Below are positions 23,938 through 36,879 of a stretch of DNA of 64,000 nt, piece after piece. Source of the DNA: Cryptomeria japonica. Lineage: Eukaryota > Streptophyta > Pinopsida > Cupressales > Cupressaceae. Each line of letters starts with the position of its first letter. The stretch's first letter is position 1. The position numbers and the translations under genes were made by a program. Where the stretch lies: assembly GCF_030272615.1 (NCBI RefSeq), contig NC_081406.1, positions 471,500,400 to 471,564,399 of the forward strand, in the 5' to 3' direction. The notes under the pieces are model-generated. The model worked only from the letters and a program-made list of their open reading frames with translations. It was not told the origin of the DNA and did no database searches.

Positions 23938-25927
23938 TGTTGACCTTTTTCTCTCAACTTAGGATCCAGTCTGAGAAAAGCTCTTCTGCATAACGTGTGT
24001 GTTATGTGTTCTTGCATAACGCGACGCTCTCGTTTGTTGACAATTTGCAGTGGTGGGGCTCTAATTCTATTTTTGAGATGACCGGCTTGGGCGATCAACT
24101 CACTTAAGATCATCGGTTGGAGGGTTCCCCCGCTATTCGTGGGCCGGTTCCCTTTTTTCCCTCTTCCCAGCTAATGGTGGTTTGTCATCCTGCAACCCCG
24201 CAGGGTTTTCTAGGTCTAGTAGATGAGGTCACGGGATAGTGGGGCGGTGATCCGGCTTATGGTCCCCGCTACCCTGCGAAGGGAAAATACTGTTGTCACT
24301 GAGGTTCACGAGATAAGGCATGCAAGGCAACGACCAAGGGTGGATTTCCTTGTCCCGCGCGTGCATTTTGGCCTCGCGGGATAAAAAACCAGCAAGCGGG
24401 TAGTGTCCCCGCTATCTCACGAGTATTTTTATGATCACTACATGGCTCTGGGGTAAGAAACAAAGAGAAAACAAACAAAGGCTTATCCTGCGGGGTGAAA
24501 ATCGACCCACGGAGATGCCGTGGGATAAGAACTCAGAGTGCCCAATGATCAAACACAATGATGAAACATGGACTTGGGGTGCCACGTAAGCTAAATGCAG
24601 TCGGATCTTCATAAGGGCCCGTTTCAACGACCATGTTTTAATCTTTCAATGGGCTCGTTGAATGCTCATGTGGGGAGTTCTCGCACGTCCATCCTCACGT
24701 GAATCTCCCTAATCGACGGTGGGCATTTGAATTTGTAGTGGCAATTGGGTTTTGAATGCTCTGTAGGGGGGTGGTTGTAGACCCGATGGTCGAGACGTTT
24801 TTTGTATTTAGTCGGCGCCCTATCTCAGGTTTGATTTTTGTGCAACCACCAAGGATTATTGCCATTACTCCAGACATGACCCTGTAGGCTGTTTTGGACG
24901 CCACTCACGCCTCTTTAGTGCATGATGACGATTTTTGGGTCTGACAAAGTTTTCTTAGACGCTATTCCATGCCGTTTTCTCTAGATTTTCAAGGAATGAT
25001 TGTCCCTCCTTCGCCTTTGTAGCCAATTTCAGACGAAACCCATGCTCATTCAATGCAATACAAATTTTTTTGTCCCTGCAATTGTGTTTGGCCATACTTG
25101 TCGACCTTGATTACTTCATCAGGGTTTTCTCTAATTTGCGGGGTTTTCATTCTTCCAAAGGCAGAGGACGTCTTTCAGAGGGTTTTCCAGCACGCCATCA
25201 AAGTTGTCGATTTTCTCCCCTCTCATACATTTTGTAACCTAACCTTGGTTAGGGTTAGGGTTTTCATCAGTTGTAATCATTTTTAGTTATGCGTGAACTA
25301 TAAAGGCAATTTTGCAATCTGTTTATCAGCGTCTTCTCTTTTCTCTGGCAGTAATCTATGATTTCTGCAACTGTAAAATCACCTTGCCTCTCATCAATAA
25401 AATTTGTTTGCCTTACCTAGTTTCATTTTATGCAAATGTGTGTATTTTCTTACCTGTTTGTATGAATGCATTTTTTCTTGTTTTTTCAGCATGTGTGATA
25501 GTGTTGACTCTTCTTAGGATGGCATCTGAGAACATTGTTCATTCCTTCGCCATTTTTTAAGAATTCCAACCTTGACTCAATCTTAGAAGGCTACATTTAG
25601 ATAGGAATTAGTGTATCTTTGAGCAGTTTTGTTAATGATTTGTGCAGTTACAGGTTGGGGGTGGATCATTTCAGTCTGAGTGCAAACCCTTTTTCCTTCT
25701 TTCATGCAACCTCTCGCTCTTTCTCCCTTTTCCCTGTCAGAATATAGATTAGTTTTATCAAGTGCTGGGTTGGTCCAACATCTGCCCTCAGATTGAATAG
25801 GAAGCAGACCTTCTTTGAAGATTCAAACTCACATTTAGCAAGGTCTCACATTTGAGAGGCTGTTTCCATGTTTCACAAGGTTGGTGGTCAAGCTTGATCA
25901 CTAAGGGTGCAAACTTTTGTGACAACA
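23938..25927 (+). repeat. Element A 5' LTR (1990 bp)
   Basis: Begins TGTTGACC and ends GTGACAACA, with 5-bp inverted termini TGTTG/CAACA. A TATA-like CTATAAAGG lies near 25289 and AATAAAAT near 25397, placing a plausible promoter and polyadenylation signal in the last third. It is about 160 bp shorter than the 3' LTR because it lacks the segment near 32690-32850. Confidence 0.92.
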
Positions 25928-25931
25928 GTTT

Positions 25932-25949
25932 TTGGCACGCCCGATGGGA
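25932..25949 (+). promoter_or_regulatory. Element A primer-binding site
   Basis: TTGGCACGCCCGATGGGA starts five bases after the 5' LTR. TTTGGCACGCCC-type sites at this place are familiar from plant Ty3 elements; the primer tRNA was not identified. Confidence 0.7.
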
Positions 25950-26080
25950 TGAATTTCAACATACTTGCTGAGGATTCAATGCTTTTCCTGAGCAATTTAG
26001 CTTTTGGAGGCAAACAATCAAGCACTCGGCAACTCTAAGGAACAAATTTGAATTCTTGGTGAGGACTAACTGCCACTTAC

Positions 26081-27213
26081 ATGCCAAGAATTCAAACTAG
26101 AGCATCTTCTAGAGGTAATTTCCAATACTTTGATTTTCCATATTTGAATTCCAAAAGAACTAGAGGTAGGCTTTCATTGTCATCAACAAGGGGAACTCAA
26201 GGAGAATCACCTACACCCTTAAGGTCTCAGTCTACCCCTCCTTTTATTAGATTAGCACAATCTAGAGACCCTGCCATCCATATTAACAAACCCCTATTTG
26301 CTATGGCAGTGCCAAAAGCACATACCTTTGTCACCTCCAATGGTGGTAGTCCCTTAGTCCTGACTCAAAAGAATGACATTCCAGTAGCAGCCTTGAAGGT
26401 TATACCATTTTTTACTAGAGAAACATCTACCTCCCCTAAAGAACATATCCAGGATGTGGCAAGCATCTACACAGTGTTTGATATCACCCAAGACAATGTT
26501 GCAGTGAGGCTTCTTGCCTCCTAATTCAAAAGAAAATCCCTCCAATGGTATAGAGGGCTGTCTTCTAACTCCATTCATAATTGGGATGAGTTAGGAGAGA
26601 AACTATGCAAGCATTTTGAGGACAAGAGTGACCATCTGTCACTTATGGAGCATCTGACCACAATAAAAGAGAACTCCATGAGTTCATGGCTGATTAAAAT
26701 TATAGATTCCAAAAGACATGGGATAGAATCCCATCATTAGTAAAGCCTTCACCAAACCATGTTTTTCTATATTTTTTTAAAGTTTTGAACAGTGACATAG
26801 CTGCAATGATTCAATCTATGGGAGGAAATAATCTCCCATTAGTTTATGAGACTGCCATAAGGGCAAAAAATTGCTTAATACATGCAGGAAAGTTGTCTCC
26901 TAGGCCTCCAATGCCCTTATTTCCAGAGGCTCCTACTCAACAACTTGTTTTAGCACCAATACCAACGATGTCTTCAAGCCATTTGCTTACACTTGCACCC
27001 CCTCCAGTTTCTGAAATCCAAGAGTTTAGAGCTGCCATGGAGGCTTCAATGCAAATAATGAGCTAACAACTGCAGGGATATGAAAATGAATTGTTCTCAG
27101 TCAAGAGACAGTTGTGGCAGGCTAACAATAGGCCTTATCAAGCATCAAATCAAAACTACCAGCAATAGAGACCTAATTTTCAAGGGCAGAACCAATGGAG
27201 CAATGCTAGGCCC
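26081..27213 (+). pseudogene. Element A gag (capsid region), broken
   Basis: The frame opens at ATG 26081 (MPRIQTRASSRGN). After TAA at 26522 it continues as FKRKSLQWYRGL and WDELGEKLCKHFEDKS, the signature of the plant retrotransposon gag domain (hydrophobic helix, QWY, W-x-ELG). A frameshift between about 26700 and 26785 leads to the next frame, which contains IRAKNCLIHAGKLSP and a Pro/Gln-rich linker. Gag assembles the virus-like particle in which reverse transcription occurs. Several stops make this copy non-functional. Confidence 0.75.
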
Positions 27214-28589
27214 TTGAACAGTTTGAATCCCATAGCCACAAGCACATCAAAGGCTATAGTGCTAATTCAAAACAATCTTGCTCAAGATCAAGATTGGTGT
27301 GTCCCATGCAATCAACCACACAATCAAGCCTCATGTCAGAATGGTGAGTTTTCTCAGGCCCTAGTAGCACAGGAGGAACCAACAACATCAGAGCAACAAC
27401 AATTTGTTGGCTATCTCAGTCATACACAGGGAGATACAACTTTCATGAATTGGCAAGAGGCTGATTTTTGTGGAATGAACCAGACGAGTGGGGACAATGT
27501 GGCCAACAACACAAGATCAAAAAGAAGGGCCATACATCCTAGTGCAAGTCCTACAACAGTAGTTCAAGCTCAAGCTTCACAACCTGTCCTACAAACTACA
27601 ATGCCAAAGCCCCCTGACAAGGTGGCTTCTCCGAACAAGGGGCAGGATTTGACTCAAAAGGTTGTGCAAGGAGAGCCAACTAAGGCCCCTATAATATCAA
27701 AATCGGACCTTGCTATTGCAAAGGTCCCTGCTAAGGCTGTCGTTCCCTTTAACATTGTTGAACAGATGAAGAGGGTCAACCTCAATGTATCTATGTGGGA
27801 TGCTTTTGCTATCCCATCTCAAAGAGACCTACTTCAGGAAGTCCTAAAGGGGATGGATGTTGTAGAGGACACCAATCAAGATTGCAACTCTTCAATTTCT
27901 ACAAGCCTAGTGCAACCTTTGGAGGCAGAGAATCCAAAGAAAATCAATAAGCCTCCTCCTTTTTATCTATCATTAATCATAGAAGATAAGCTTGTTCATA
28001 ATTGCATGATAGATAGTGGGGCTAGTAGTTCAGTTATGCCAAAGGGGATAGCTGTCTGCCTAGGTATCAAGTATGAACCTATAACAAGAGGGGTGGTATA
28101 ACTTGATGGCACATCAATTTAGACTATGGGAGTCATTAAAGATTTAAATCTAATCTTGCATGCCTGCCCAGGTTGTAGTGTGTTGCAAGACATGTCAGTA
28201 ATTGATCTCCCTGCTTATTTTGCTATTTGTTTATCTAGGGAATTCAATGCCAAGATAGGTGGCTACCTATCTTTTGACTGGTCTCACATGTTGTTTAGGA
28301 CAAGATATGCTACCAAAGTAACAATCAGGGCTGAGCCCGTTGCCAATGACTATATAGAGCCTTATACCCCAAGTCCTATCAACATGAATTGTACACTCCA
28401 TGAAGAGAAAGAAGAAATTTCAAAAAGAGAGCTTGCAACTCAATTGGATGAGGTTCCCGATTGCCTACTTGATGAGTGGGCAAATGCATTTCTGTTTGGA
28501 CCCATTGACGAGGTCAATAATATCGGCATGGGTACATATTGTATACATGAAGAAAACACCCCCATTCTGAATCTTTCAAAGGAAGACAA
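27214..28589 (+). pseudogene. Element A gag end, zinc knuckle and aspartic protease, with stops
   Basis: The frame from 27214 carries a knuckle CVPCNQPHNQASC (C-x2-C-x3-H-x4-C) about 30 residues in, then a long low-complexity linker, then the protease with its active site MIDSGASSSVMPKG (Asp codon at 28012-28014). TAA near 28099 and TAG near 28123 interrupt; the frame resumes at 28126 with ITRGVV-stop-LDGTSI-stop-TMGVIKDL. The linker up to 28589 is acidic. The protease cleaves the polyprotein. The same frame runs from here into the archaeal-type RNase H, so this was one polyprotein. Confidence 0.75.
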
Positions 28590-28985
28590 TGATATGCATG
28601 AGATATGGGACATGTTCTTTGATGGTTCAAGGAACAAAAATGGTGCAGGGGCTGGTGTGTTGCTGATTTCTCCCAAAGGTGAGAAATAATTATTTTCTTT
28701 CAGACTTCAGTTTAGTTGCACTAACAATGTACCTGAATATGAAGCCCTAATTTTGGGTCTCCAAACAACACAAAGGAGAGGGATTAAATATTTGAAGGTG
28801 CATGGAGACAGTGAGTTGGTTGTAAACCAGGTCAGAGCTCAAAGCACCACCAAGAACAACCTTCTCATGTCCTACAAACATAGAGCATGGGACCTAATTG
28901 AGGGATTTGAGGCCTTCAATATTTCTTGTGTCCCTAGAAATTAGAATAAACATGCTGACTGATTAGCAGCAATTGGTGCCCAACA
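28590..28985 (+). pseudogene. Element A archaeal-type RNase H placed between protease and RT
   Basis: The frame reads IWDMFFDGSRNKNGAGAGVL, stop, then VPEYEALILGL, VHGDSELVVNQV and, after another stop, KHAD. The acidic set D (FDGS), E (EYEA), D (GDSE) and D (KHAD) is complete. The motifs G-AGAGV-L, NN-x-EYEAL and GDSEL-V-NQ are those of archaeal-type RNase H (RVT_3), not of the ordinary Ty3 RNase H that follows the RT. In Tat-group plant elements such a domain is an extra copy. Here it lies before RT; in element B it lies after the ordinary RNase H. Stops at about 28687, 28942 and 28960 inactivate it. Confidence 0.8.
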
Positions 28986-29034
28986 TGACATTCCATCTCA
29001 TGCTGTAGCAGAGAGAGAACAACAAACCAGACTT

Positions 29035-30200
29035 GTGGTGAGACCAATAATGTCTGATAACCAAGTGAATTGCCAAGTCTTTGATTCTGATCAACAGATT
29101 GTGAACTTCCTGCAAGATGAAGCAAAGTTCTCACATAAGAAGAAGGGTACGCTGCATGACCAATATGGGGATCAAATCATGCAACTAAGCTCAAACAAGC
29201 TTCCCAAAGGATTAATCACCTTGGAGGGGATCTTCAACACTGATGATCAAATGAAAGGGAGAGCAATGAACCTAGCCACAAGGAAGAGAAACTACAGAAT
29301 AGTCTCCATATCTGATGGCAGAGCTCTCAACTTGGGAAAGATATATTCCCAAGGTGAGCAAGGTACTTTTGTCAATCTTTGTCAAGAGTATAATGATATT
29401 TTTGCTTTTACATATAAGGATCTAAAGGGGTTTGATCCTAGCCTAGCTTAGCATACCATAGAATTAGATCCTAGTGCTAAACTAGTTAGACAAAAGCAAA
29501 GAGCTATAAATCCCAAAATCGACCCTTTGACGAGGAGAGAACTATCCAAGCTTATAGAATCTAGCATTATTTTTTCAATTAAGCATTCTTCTTGGGTAGC
29601 CAATCTTGTTCCAGTTAGGAAGAAGAATGGGGAAATCAAATTGTGTGTGGACTTTAGGGACCTAAATAGAGCCTCCCTCAAAGATCATTACGCCCTCCCT
29701 TCCATGGAACAAATTTTAGCCAAGGTTAGTGACTCAGAAAGATTTTCATTCTTGGATGGATACTCAGGTTAAATCTTAGTCGAAGAATCTAACCAATACA
29801 AGAATACATTCACTACTAAATCGGGCACTTATGCCTGTTGTAAGATATCTTTTGGACTAACAAATGCAGGTGCAACTTTTCAAAGGGCCATGGATATGGC
29901 TTTTAAGGGAGTATTAGCAAAATTTGTGCTAGTGTATCTTGATGATATTACTGTATACTCCAAGCATGTGGCAGACCACTTTGCTCATCTCGAGCAAGTT
30001 TCCAGAAAGTGCAAGTAGTATGGTGTGTCCTTGAACCCCAACAAGTGTGTATTTCCCACAACTACTTGGACACATTGTATCCAAAAATGGTTTGGCCATT
30101 GACCTAGAGAGAGTGGAAGCCATTGCATCTCTTCCACTTCCACATTACAAGAAATGACTTCAAAGCTTCCTTGGAAGAATCAACTTTGTTAGAAGGTTTA
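29035..30200 (+). pseudogene. Element A reverse transcriptase, interrupted
   Basis: Spacer sequence with LEGIFNTDDQMKGRAMN leads into the RT at about 29460. Visible blocks are SSWVANLVPVRKKNGEIKLC, VDFRDLNRASLKDHY, SFLDGYSG, FGLTNAGATFQRAM and the catalytic YLDD at 29935-29946 (FVLVYLDDITVYS). TAG at 29449, TAA at about 29770, TAG at about 30016 and a frameshift near 30050 break it. The motif order and the wording of the blocks are those of Ty3-type plant polymerases. The enzyme would copy the genomic RNA inside the particle. Confidence 0.85.
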
Positions 30201-30760
30201 TCCCAAACCTTGCAGCTTTGGTTAAGCCTCTCATAGCCGTGCTGAAGAAGGATTTACCCTTCAAATGGACTAGTGAAGGGAAGGAGGGCTTTGATCAGAT
30301 CAAGCAGGCCATTGCCCAAGCTCCTACCTTAGCAAATCCTAACTATGAGAAGGATTTCATCCTTTACACCTTGGGAGGAGATGCAAGTATATCTATTGTC
30401 CTAACACAGTTAAATCAGAATGATTTGGAGCAGCCCATAGCTTTTTTCAGTGAAGGCCTAAAGGACTATGAACTCAGATACAACTATGTGGAAAAACAAG
30501 TCATCATAGTTGTGAGAGCACTAAAAAAGTTCAGACATATGCTCTCAAACAACAGGATTCACCTCCTAGTCCCACATGCCAGCATTAAGGATTTCCCTCT
30601 CAACAAGGATATTGGTGAGAAGAGAGCTGGATGGATCACTAAGGTCATAGAGTATGACCTTGACATCAAAATTACCAAGTTAGTGAGGGGGAGAGAACTC
30701 TGTGAGCAGTTCAATTCATCTTTTGGGAAAGAGTCAGAGACCTCCCTCTTGCTATAGGAA
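30201..30760 (+). pseudogene. Element A ordinary (Ty3-type) RNase H
   Basis: After the RT connection segment with MVKPLIAVLKKDLPFKW, the frame gives FILYTLGGDASISIVLTQ, QPIAFFSEGL and LRYNYVEKQVIIVVRALKKF, the blocks of the RT-linked RNase H of Ty3 elements. The first Asp of the usual D-A-S motif is seen in GGDAS. The domain runs directly into the spacer before the integrase; no second RNase H follows, unlike in element B. The frame is open from 30218 to 30755. Confidence 0.78.
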
Positions 30761-30802
30761 GAAGAACATGTTGATAACTAGGGAGATGCACAAATCGGTT
30801 GG

Positions 30803-32036
30803 TTGGAAGTTATGTCTGCCTTCTTAAAAGATGGTAGCTATCATTCACACTTTGATAGAACTAAGAGAAGGCATCTCAGATTGCAGTCCATCCCCTATGC
30901 CTTAGTGGATGATATATTATTCAAAAGAGGTCTGGATGGTGTCTTGCTGAGGTGCATCCATGGAGTTCAGACCAAAAGGCTGTTAGAGGAATTTCATAAT
31001 GGGCCCTCAGGTGGCTATTTCTCAGCAAAAACTACAGCTATGAAGATCATGAGAGAAGGCTATTATTGACCTTCTCTATTCAATGATGCTCACAAATGGG
31101 TTAGGCAGTGCAAAGAATGTGCACTTTTTGCAAACAAGCAAAGGTTAGCTGCCCTTCCTCTTCATCCCATTTCAACTGATCAACCCTTTGCACAATGGGG
31201 GCTTGATTTCATTTGCCCTATCAATTCAGTATCCAATGCAGGCCACAGGTGGATTTTGGTTGCCACAAAATATTTCACAAGGTGGACATAGGCTATTGCT
31301 TTGAAGGATACAACTAAGAATTCAGTGGTTCAATTCCTTGAGGGGATTGCAACCAGATTTGAAGCCCCTTCCACCATCATATCAGACAATGCTAAGGCCT
31401 TCGTGGGATCTCAGATCAGTCTATGGGAAGTCTAACATGATGTGTTTCTAAAAACATCATCAAATTACTATCCATAAGGAAATGGCTTAGCTGAGTCCTC
31501 CAACAAAAATATCATTAGAATCATCAAGAGGACTCTTGAAGACAATCAGAGGTCGTGACACCTCAAATTGGGAACAACCTTGTGGGTTGATAGGATTACT
31601 CCCAAGGGAGATTTGGGAAACTCACCTTTCATGCTAGTGTATGGGAGGGAAGCTAGGCTCCCCTTATCCCTTGAGTTGCTATCCTTAGACCTAGCACAAC
31701 AGTTGGAGCTCCTAGAAAATGATGCCTTATCGGTAAGATATGCAAAACTTACAGAGCTTGAGGAGACCAGGGAGAAAACCAAGTGTCCATCAAGGGCAAG
31801 TAAAGAGATACTTTAACAAGAAGGCCACTCTCAGGAATTTCAGGGTTGGGGACCTTGTCCTAAAGTGGGATGCTGATAGAGAAAAGCCTGGGAGACATTC
31901 ACAATTTGATGCAATATGGAGTGGTCCCTATGTGATCACAGGCTACAAGGAGGCTAATGCTTTTAGATTAGCTACGTTGAATGGGGAAGATCTCCCCATT
32001 GCGGTGAACATAATTCACCTTAAAGCATGTGCTTAA
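30803..32036 (+). pseudogene. Element A integrase with several stops and a frameshift
   Basis: The N-terminal zinc-binding region reads LLEEFHNGPSGGYF and later CKECALF; the second His of the H-H-C-C set is Tyr here. The catalytic core shows D in WGLDFIC, D in IISDNAKAF and E in GLAESSNKNI. Stops after GYY and T (both where Trp is expected), at about 31434, 31475 and 31556, and a frameshift near 31780 break the frame. The C-terminal part reads FRVGDLVLKWDADREKPGR, then GPYVITGY and IHLKACA at TAA 32034, matching the usual end of plant Ty3 integrases. It would join the cDNA to the host chromosome. Confidence 0.85.
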
Positions 32037-32257
32037 GGGGTTGTTGTTGCAACTTATTTTGTAAATATTGTAATTTATGTTCTTTTGCTTTCCAGCAAGT
32101 GCGCGCGCATAGGCTATTCTCTAGAATGACGAGTTTTGACATTTTGCAGGGGCAAAGATTATCTTTTGCTTCAGGGATTTGACTCGTGCCCAATGGATAC
32201 CCAAAGACACTTGGTATTATCCTAAGAAGGCTTAGGACCCCCTTCAAGTTGCCAATA

Positions 32258-34407
32258 TGTTGACCTTTTTCTGTCAACTTAGGATCCAGTCTAAGAAAAA
32301 ATTTTCTGCATAACTTGCGTGTTATGCATTTTTGCATAACCTTCATGTTATGCAATCTTCTTTGTTGACAATCTGCGGCAATGGGGCTCTAATTATATTT
32401 TTGAGTTGACCGGCTTGGGCAGTCAACTCACTTAAGATCACCGGTTGGAGGGTTCCCCCGCCATTCGTGGCTCGGTTCCCCTTTTTCCCTCTTCCTAGCT
32501 AATGGCGGTTTGTCTCCCCGCCACCCCGTAGGGTTTTCTAGGTCCAACAAATGAGGTCGCAGGATAGTGGGGTGGTGATCCGGCTTATCCTCCTGCTACC
32601 CCGCAAAGGGAAATACCATCGTCACTGAGGTTCGCGGGATAAGGCATGTAGGGAAATGACCAAGGGTGGATTTCCTTATCCCGCGCATCCCCGCGGGGAT
32701 AAGGAAATGATTACGAGATAAGTAAAGACAAAGGCGATAAAGAAGGTTTATCCCATGAGGATGATGTGAGTGTCCCCACAGCGTGCTGGATAAGGAGACA
32801 AAGAGGGCAACGATCTCCCCACTATCCTGCAAAGATATTTGGGAGGCATTTTGGCCTTGCGGGATTAAAAAACAGCAAGCGGGTAGTGTCCCCGTTATCC
32901 CGCGAGTATTTTCATGAACACTACATGGCCTCAAGATAAGAAACAAAGAGAAAACAAACAAAGGCTTATCCCACGGGGTGAAAATCGACCCACAAAGATG
33001 CCTCAGGATAAGAACTCAGAGCGCCCAACGGTCAAACACAGTGATGAAACATAGACCCGGGGTGCCATGTCAACTAATTGTGGTTGTTGGATCTTCATAA
33101 GGGCCCGATGCAATGACCATGTTTTAATCTTTCAATGGGCCCGTTGAATGCTCATGTGGGGAGATCTTGCGCGTCCATCCTTGCGCGAATCTCCCTAATC
33201 AACGATGGACATTTGAAGTTGCGTTGGCCATTGGGTTTTTGAATTCTCTGTAGGGGGTGGTTGTCGACCCAATGGTCGAGATGTTTTTTTTACTCAGTCG
33301 GCGCCCTATCTTAGGTCTGATTTTTGTGCAACCACCAGGGATTATCGCCATTACTCTAGACATGACCTTGCGGGCCGTTTTGGACGCCAGTCAACCTCTT
33401 CAGTGCATGATGACGATTTTTGGGTCTGACAGAGTTTTATCAGACGCCATTCCATGTCGTTTTGTCTAGATTTTCAGGGAATCATTGTCCCTCCTTCGCC
33501 TTCGCAACCGATTTCAGACGAAACCCATGCTCATTCAATGTAATACATAAACTTTTGTCCCTAGAAGTGTGCTTGGACATACTTGTCGATAATAATTACT
33601 TCATCAGGGTTTTCCTGATTTGTGGGGTTTTCATTCTTCTAGAGGGTTTTCCAGCATTCCATTAGCGCTGTCGATCTGATCTTCTCCCCTCTAAAACATT
33701 TTGTAACCTAACCCTGGTTAGCCCTGGTCAGGGTTAGGGTTTTCATCAGTTGTAATCATTTTCAGTTATGCCTGAACTATAAAAGCAATTTTGTAACCTA
33801 TTTATCAGGGTCTTCTCCTCTTTTCTCTAACAATAATCTATGATTTCTGCAACTGCAAAATCACCTTTCCTCTCATCAATAAATTTTGCTTGCCTTACCT
33901 AGTTTCATTTTATGCAGATGTGTGTATTTTTTTACCTGTTTGTATGAATGCATCTTTTCTTGTTTTCTCAGCATGTGTGATAGTGTTGACTCCTCTTAGG
34001 GTGACATTTGATAACATTGTTCATTCCTTTGCCATTTTTTAAGAATTCAAACCTTGACTCAGTCTTAGAAGGCTAGACTTAGATAGGAATTAGTGTATCT
34101 TTGAGAAATTTTGTTAATGATTTGTGTAGTTATAGGTGGGCAGTGGATCATTTCAGTCTAGGTGCTAACCCTTTGTCCTTCTTTCATGCAACCCCCCTCT
34201 CTCTCCCTTTTCCCTGTCAGGACATAGATAAGTTTTATCAAGTGTTGGGTTGGTCCAACACTTGCCCTCAGATTGAATAAGAAGTCGGCCTTCTCCGGAG
34301 ACTCAACCTCACATTTAGCAAGTTCCCACACTTGAGAGGTTGTTTCCATGTTTCACAAAGTTGGTAGTCAAGCCTGATCACTAAAGGTGCAAACTTTTGT
34401 GACAACA
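32258..34407 (+). repeat. Element A 3' LTR (2150 bp)
   Basis: Matches the 5' LTR from TGTTGACC to GTGACAACA with many scattered differences, mostly transitions, and an extra segment near 32690-32850 not seen in the 5' copy. TATA-like CTATAAAAG near 33778. The target duplication ACTAT follows at 34408. Confidence 0.92.
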
Positions 34408-34412
34408 ACTAT

Positions 34413-36879
34413 ATCTTTCAATCTTCGTATAGATTTAAGCAACCTAATCTTAATTTCAAGGCCTATTATATACCAATAAACACACTCAACATTGTGATAA
34501 TCAACAACACCATATACTAATAAAGATACTCAGTGTTGTGTTTTATGCAAGATCTGTCAGTGTATGTCATTCGTGCAAAATCTAACAAATATTCTACTTG
34601 ATGGGGTTCCGAGCATGCATTCTAATTTTGATCTTACCAATTCCACAATGGAGAAAGATCCTAGCATGATTAAGATCTATGAAAATGTTGAATGCAATTT
34701 TCCAAAGTTCAAAAAAACGACGTCTCAAAAGGCATCCAATAGTTAAAGCCCACTCTTCAATGGTATCAATAGGAACTATTCCAATTATATGTATTCTTAT
34801 CTTAATTTGGATGTTGATTGTTTTTTGAAAGATGCCACATGCGTTTAGAAGTACATAAGGAAACATAATAGACATAATTTCGATCATGTACACGTTTTGT
34901 AAGCTATGGTACCATCTCTAATTATGTTGACCATTCCTTTTGTATTGAAAGGCGCTAAAAACATGAAGTAGAAGATAAAAATAAATTGATTTAAAGAGGA
35001 AGACTCTATACCTAGGAATCAATTGTTGAAAGTTTGCCAAAATGAGAGCTAAGCCCAACTCTTGAATTTGAAAAGGTAACCACCAAGTTAAATGCATGGG
35101 TAACTTTAGTACCAAAATCTACTAAAAAATGGAAAAAAATCATTTGAATATAAGCTCGAAAAGATTTATTAACTTATGCCAAACCAATCTGTAGAGAGAC
35201 CAATATCTTTATAGAGGACAATGCCTCCTAAAAACATAGGAGTCTACTGCATTGAAGGATAATGATAAAAAACCTTCCAATCAGCAAGTCTCTTCGTAGA
35301 AACCTTTCATAATCATTATCATTGTAATACATTCATTTAATACAATCATTCTCATGTCCGACTTTACTAGAAATATTCTTTCTTCATTTCTACCAATATA
35401 ATTAGTTTGCAGTTTTACAATTTGACCCCATATCTCTCATTCAAAATCTTCCATTCAGCCTAAACTAGTCTTTTAAAATCTTCAGATTGGCTGCAATTTT
35501 AAGATATGTCACTAGTCCTTTACCTTTAGCGACATCATGGAATTAATATTGATGAAACGATAATAAAAAACGAGGAATTAATACTGATGAATCGATAGTA
35601 AAAAATGATCATTTCCCTGAGATAATTTCTCACGATATTAATAGTAATGAAATGATATTAATACGACACATTAAGTTCCTTTCATTCATGGGTTGCCTTT
35701 TTAAGGCCTCAAATATATTTTTTTCATGCTTCCTAAGTGGATTCCAATTGATGCCTACATCATCATTCCTTGGGGCTTTACAAATACTATACACATTAGA
35801 GATCTTTGATGCCATCTCCTTTTTTTATGAACTTGGATAAACATTACCTAATTCATAGAATATAGCACATGTATTCCACAAAGTAACAAGGAGATAAAGT
35901 GTTGGCATTTAAGCCTGTTGATAAGTTTTACATGGAGATGCTATGTATTTGTAATTCTAATCATACAAGATCTAATATATGGTCAATATCAAGATCATAA
36001 AGTGTTAGACAAGTTCTACACGAGATAACGTGTTGGTATATAAGTAAAATAAAGTGTATTTATATATTCCTTGAGGCTTATCATAATAATGTAACAAGTT
36101 ATGTTGCCATGTGAAAAACATAAATAATAAGTAGTTGTAGTGAAACAATTGAGATGCTGAAATTGAAGTATATGTACCTTTGAGTTAACTTCTAGTTGAA
36201 ATGGGTGCATGCATGAACCAAGTCTTCAATATGACAAGCAAAACTAAGACTTATTACATCATCAAAATCTTCAATACTACACAGACTAAAGCAAAATAAT
36301 TGGTGGTCTTGAATAGCTACAAGAAACAAGGTTAGATTGGGTTTGAAAAGACTCAATCAAGGTTGTTGATGAAATTTGAGGATTGTAAATAGTTAAGGTG
36401 GATCCTTGAAGGATAACATAATGGTAAAGTCATTTTTCATTTTGAAAGTTGAAGTTGTAGCTCCTACTCAAGTAGATATTTTTAATAGGAAAGGCCTAAA
36501 TAAATTCTCAAGATCTTTCAATGCAAACCCATGAACCCTAATGTTGTCATTATGCTAGCATATCTAAAATAGATGAAGAAACCCATGAACCCTAATGTTG
36601 TCATTATGCTCCACATCCTCACATTGCACTCCATTTTTTTTTTTTTTTTGTTGTTGTTGTAACATTTGATATGTTAGTAGTATGAACAAACCAATTTCGA
36701 TTGGGATAATTGTAGAATATTTTTTATAGAGGTGTATACCACCTAGTTGTATGATCAAACAAAAGCTTGTTATGTTGTATGCTTTACACATATTGTTCCC
36801 TCCAAAAATTTGATACTTTTTGCTCATAGTTCTCTTGAGATAGATTTTCAATTGGTGTAATGCACAAGATTTTAGAGGA
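34413..36879. other. AT-rich intergenic DNA, no gene recognised
   Basis: No ORF above about 100 codons and no domain. A phrase of about 31 bp (AACCCATGAACCCTAATGTT and what follows) is repeated 54 bp apart at about 36527 and 36581. A poly-T tract is near 36640. Confidence 0.45.

Larger units (their letters stand above)
23938..34407 (+). mobile_element. Element A: complete, inactive Ty3-type LTR retrotransposon (Tat-like)
   Basis: The element is 10,470 bp with two LTRs (23938-25927 and 32258-34407), each beginning TGTTGACC and ending TGACAACA. The 5-bp target duplication ACTAT is at 23933-23937 and 34408-34412. A primer-binding site follows the 5' LTR. Coding order is gag, protease, archaeal-type RNase H, reverse transcriptase, ordinary RNase H, integrase. 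PR-RT-RH-INT order marks Ty3 and the second RNase H marks the Tat group. Many stops and a few frameshifts show that it is dead. Confidence 0.93.
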
